The notes under the pieces: model-generated
The model's input: the letters and a program-made list of their open reading frames with translations, nothing else
Told to the model about the DNA's origin: nothing
Database searches by the model: none
Program-made: the position numbers and the translations under genes
Shown here: positions 6,391-8,577 of the stretch, one piece after another
Numbering within the stretch: the stretch's first letter is position 1
How the letters are laid out: the number at the start of each line of letters is the position of its first letter
Assembly (NCBI GenBank): GCA_947168785.1
Contig: CAMVNL010000072.1
Location: 1 to 8,577, forward strand
Source of the DNA: an uncultured Clostridia bacterium
GTDB taxonomy: Bacteria > Bacillota > Clostridia > Oscillospirales > Acutalibacteraceae
DNA length: 8,577 nt
Direction of reading: 5' to 3'

Positions 6391-7900
6391 GGAAAAAAAG
6401 ACCGGAACAGCCCTTCAGGAGAAGAGCGACAGCGGCAACGTTTTCCGGAGTTATAATTACGTCGGCACCAAGGAGACCGTCGCGTACCTGTTCAACGACT
6501 GGTCCAATACGTTCAACATCAGCGGGTATTCCGGCCGGTTCATCTGGGATGTGGTCAAGATCGACTTCGGCATCCAGGCCATCGTCGGCCTGTTCACCGG
6601 CGTGTGGGACGTCATCAACGATATCTTCATCTCCGCGGTGGTGGACAACACCCGTACCCGGATCGGCAAATTCCGCCCCTACCTGGTGATGATGCAGATC
6701 CCCCTGAGCTTCATCGGCCTGCTGTGGTGGTTCGAGCCCTATTTCTTCCCGAATACGGCGGGCACCTACATCCCGAAACTGATATTCCACTTTGTCTTCG
6801 GCGTCATCACCGAAACGGCCGGTACCTTCACCGGCATCGCCAAGGCCGGATACATGAGTACCATCACGCCCAACCCAAACGAACGGGTGCGGCTGATCAC
6901 CCTGGCGGAGCTGCTCACCGGCTACATGGGCGAGGATATGCCCGGCTACATCTTCGGCTTCCTCTACGACATGGTGGTCACAGGCCGCTGGAAGATCCAG
7001 CTCCGGTCCATCTTCGTGGGCATGGGCGTGGGATGCTCTGTCATCTCCTCCATCTTTACCTTCTGGTTCTTCATGGTGACCAAGGAGCGCGTGCCCCAGA
7101 CGCTGGAACGTCCCGATATCAAGGAGGGCTTCAAGGCTATCTTCCGCAACTATCCCGTGCTGCTGATGGCGATGTCTGATTTCCTCGGCAACTTCGCCAT
7201 GGGCATGGGCGAGCGGGACTACTGGATCGACGTACACGGGTCCAATACGATGATCAACACAGTGCTGGCGCTGGTCTCGGGCATCTCGGGGCCGGTGGGC
7301 AGTATCTCCTACGCCTTCGTGGCGCCGCTGCGCAAGCGCTTCTCCTCCAAATTCCTGTGGGTGGGCGCCGATATGTACGGGGACATGCTCTGCCTGATGT
7401 TCTTCCTGGTGGGCATCACCAACCACAACTACAAGAAGCTCAAGCCCATGCTGATCGTCTACGGCTTCCGCGAGTTCCTCAACAAGCTCCTGTTCGGCGT
7501 GAACAAGGTCATCAACGCGGACCTCTGGAACGAAGCCATGGACTACTGTGAGTGGAAGAGCGGCTACCGGATGGAGGCCACCACGGGCGTCGCCAAGAGC
7601 CTGGTGCTCAAGCTTCAGGGCGTGGTCAAGGGCTCCATTCAGAACATCATCATGAAAAAGATCGGCTACGTGCAGGGGCTCAAGATCGGCACCCAGACCG
7701 AAAAGACCAAACGCTGGGAGTTCATCCTCTGCGCCATCATGCCCACCATCACCGGCGCGCTGGGCATTCTGCCCAAGCTCCTGTGGCCCATCAGCAAGAA
7801 AAAACGCGCCCAGATGTACTACGAGCTTTCCGAGCGCAGAAGCAAGATGGTTTCCGATTATGTCGAAAGTGTGCATTCGGACGCGCTGGCCGACGATTGA
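6383..7900 (+). CDS. GPH-family (MelB-like) MFS symporter, 505 aa
   Basis: This is a glycoside-pentoside-hexuronide:cation symporter-type transporter in the major facilitator superfamily. GVWDVIND (residues 73-80) matches MelB WDAIND and keeps both acidic residues that bind the coupling cation in MelB (D76 and D80 here, D55 and D59 in MelB). DNTRTRIGKFRPYL (88-101) matches the cytoplasmic loop motif. DYCEWKSGYRMEA (387-399) matches the DYGEYKxxxR segment of the second half, and KIGYVQG resembles the MelB loop that follows. Hydrophobic segments along the length fit about 12 helices. It is slightly longer than most GPH proteins, with a charged N-terminal extension of about 30 residues. The first membrane segment is unusually polar. 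The ATG at 6383 overlaps the upstream gene by eight bases; GGAGG (6369-6373) is nine bases before it. A sugar or glycoside is the family's usual substrate, but the substrate here is unknown. Confidence 0.85.
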   Translation: MAEEKKTGTALQEKSDSGNVFRSYNYVGTKETVAYLFNDWSNTFNISGYSGRFIWDVVKIDFGIQAIVGLFTGVWDVINDIFISAVVDNTRTRIGKFRPYLVMMQIPLSFIGLLWWFEPYFFPNTAGTYIPKLIFHFVFGVITETAGTFTGIAKAGYMSTITPNPNERVRLITLAELLTGYMGEDMPGYIFGFLYDMVVTGRWKIQLRSIFVGMGVGCSVISSIFTFWFFMVTKERVPQTLERPDIKEGFKAIFRNYPVLLMAMSDFLGNFAMGMGERDYWIDVHGSNTMINTVLALVSGISGPVGSISYAFVAPLRKRFSSKFLWVGADMYGDMLCLMFFLVGITNHNYKKLKPMLIVYGFREFLNKLLFGVNKVINADLWNEAMDYCEWKSGYRMEATTGVAKSLVLKLQGVVKGSIQNIIMKKIGYVQGLKIGTQTEKTKRWEFILCAIMPTITGALGILPKLLWPISKKKRAQMYYELSERRSKMVSDYVESVHSDALADD

Positions 7901-7924
7901 TTCACGGCGAACGAGTGGTATATA
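7897..7924 (+). promoter_or_regulatory. Weak possible promoter upstream of the phosphodiesterase gene
   Basis: TTGATT (7897-7902), a 16-base spacer, and TATATA (7919-7924) preceded by TGG, giving an extended -10 appearance. It overlaps the transporter stop codon. No terminator separates the two genes, so read-through from upstream may be the main route and this may be a chance match. Confidence 0.22.
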
Positions 7925-7959
7925 CAGGCGATCATTGCATCGTGAAAGGAAATACCGTT

Positions 7960-8577
7960 ATGAAAAAAACGATTTCCCTGCTGCTTGCGCTTCTGCTGCT
8001 GTTTGCCCTGACGGTTCCCGTTTTCGGAGCGGCGGAAGCTGAGCTCTCCGTCTATTCCTCTTACCGGATCCCCTCAGGCTCCATGCGCATGACCGCTCAC
8101 CGCGGCTATTCCTCCGTCGCGCCGGAGAATACCCTTCCGGCGTTCCGGCTGGCAGGGGAGTACGGCTTCTGGGGAGCGGAATGTGACACGTCGCCCACGG
8201 CTGACGGCGTATGGATCATTATGCACGACGATACCGTCGACCGCATGACGGACGGCGAAGGAAAGGTCACGGAGCTTACCTATGCGCAGGTCAGTGAAAT
8301 GACCGTCGACGCCGGCAGCAACGTGGACCGCTATCCGGGCGTCAAAGTGCCCACGCTGACCGAGTATCTGGACGTATGCAAGGAATACGGTATGCATCCC
8401 GTGATCGAGATCAAAGGCAACGCGACGGTGGCGGATATGGATTCCCTGGCGGAGCTGCTTTCCGCCCGTGAAGAGATCGGCATGTTCACGATCATCACCT
8501 TCAGCCGTGATCTCGCGGCGCGTATCAAGGAGCTGCTGCCGGAAGTGCCGGTGTTTCTGCTGGTGTCTGTCGGCGAC
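7960..8577 (+). CDS. Secreted glycerophosphodiester phosphodiesterase (GDPD family), 3' end cut by window
   Basis: An open frame of 206 codons runs to the window edge without a stop. The ATG at 7960 follows AAAGGA (7945-7950) at nine bases. Residues 1-27 are a signal peptide: MKKT, a Leu-rich core, then FGAAEA with a likely AxA cleavage near residue 27. The GDPD fold begins at AHRGYSSVAPENTLPAF (46-62), with catalytic H47 and the ENT motif. E74-x-D76 supplies metal ligands, H89-D90 the second catalytic histidine, and IEIKG (149-153) the later acidic strand with E150 and K152. All active-site residues expected in this part are present, so the enzyme should hydrolyse glycerophosphodiesters to glycerol-3-phosphate and an alcohol outside the cell. 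It follows the transporter by 59 bases with no terminator, so co-transcription is likely. It could supply a product to that transporter, but this is inference. Confidence 0.88.
   Translation, partial: MKKTISLLLALLLLFALTVPVFGAAEAELSVYSSYRIPSGSMRMTAHRGYSSVAPENTLPAFRLAGEYGFWGAECDTSPTADGVWIIMHDDTVDRMTDGEGKVTELTYAQVSEMTVDAGSNVDRYPGVKVPTLTEYLDVCKEYGMHPVIEIKGNATVADMDSLAELLSAREEIGMFTIITFSRDLAARIKELLPEVPVFLLVSVGD

Noticed and set aside
4816..7876. Long open frames on the - strand (515 and 506 codons)
   Set aside because: They lie exactly opposite the surface-protein and GPH genes, have His/Val/Asp-rich composition typical of reverse-strand reading of GC-rich codons, and show no family motif or RBS.
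7926..7943. CGAT/ATCG hairpin between the transporter and the phosphodiesterase genes as a terminator
   Set aside because: The stem is four base pairs with no T-run, so it does not support a transcript end here.

Overview
The window looks like a chromosomal stretch from a moderately GC-rich Firmicute of the class Clostridia, probably an uncultured gut Oscillospiraceae or Lachnospiraceae relative. This is inferred from AAAGGAGG-type ribosome binding sites, near-consensus sigma-A promoters in AT-rich spacers, hairpin-plus-T terminators, and the protein families present. No rRNA, tRNA, CRISPR array, transposase or phage gene is visible. All genes are on the + strand. The long open frames on the - strand are shadows of GC-rich coding sequence.

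Left block (1-1733): the C-terminal end of a BTAD/SARP-type regulator, probably a response regulator, is followed 14 bases later by a 93-residue protein of unknown function. Next comes a WbsX/GH99-like carbohydrate-active protein whose frame is broken by one extra G in a run of six G at 1170-1175. A rho-independent terminator at 1694-1733 closes the block.

Spacer 1 (1734-2137): this carries a REP/BIME-like element, made of two perfectly inverted 24-base arms that are each themselves a hairpin. It is followed by a very strong promoter whose -35 box lies inside an 8-7-8 palindrome, and by a second, weaker promoter.

Middle (2138-3928): a full-length GH3-superfamily (plant auxin/jasmonate amido-synthetase fold) adenylating enzyme stands alone, with its own promoters and terminator.

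Right block (about 3970 to the end): a promoter similar in sequence to the second GH3 promoter drives a tightly packed gene set. It encodes a zinc-ribbon four-helix membrane protein (4-base overlap with the next gene), a membrane-anchored extracytoplasmic protein with two tandem Ig-like repeats (8-base overlap with the next gene), a GPH-type (MelB-like) symporter, and, after a 59-base gap without a terminator, a secreted glycerophosphodiester phosphodiesterase cut off by the window edge. The arrangement suggests one envelope-associated unit in which an exported phosphodiesterase, a surface protein and a transporter could act together on an organic-phosphate or glycoside substrate. That joint role is inference. 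The two membrane proteins match no family I can name, so this is the part of the window most likely to hold an undescribed system.
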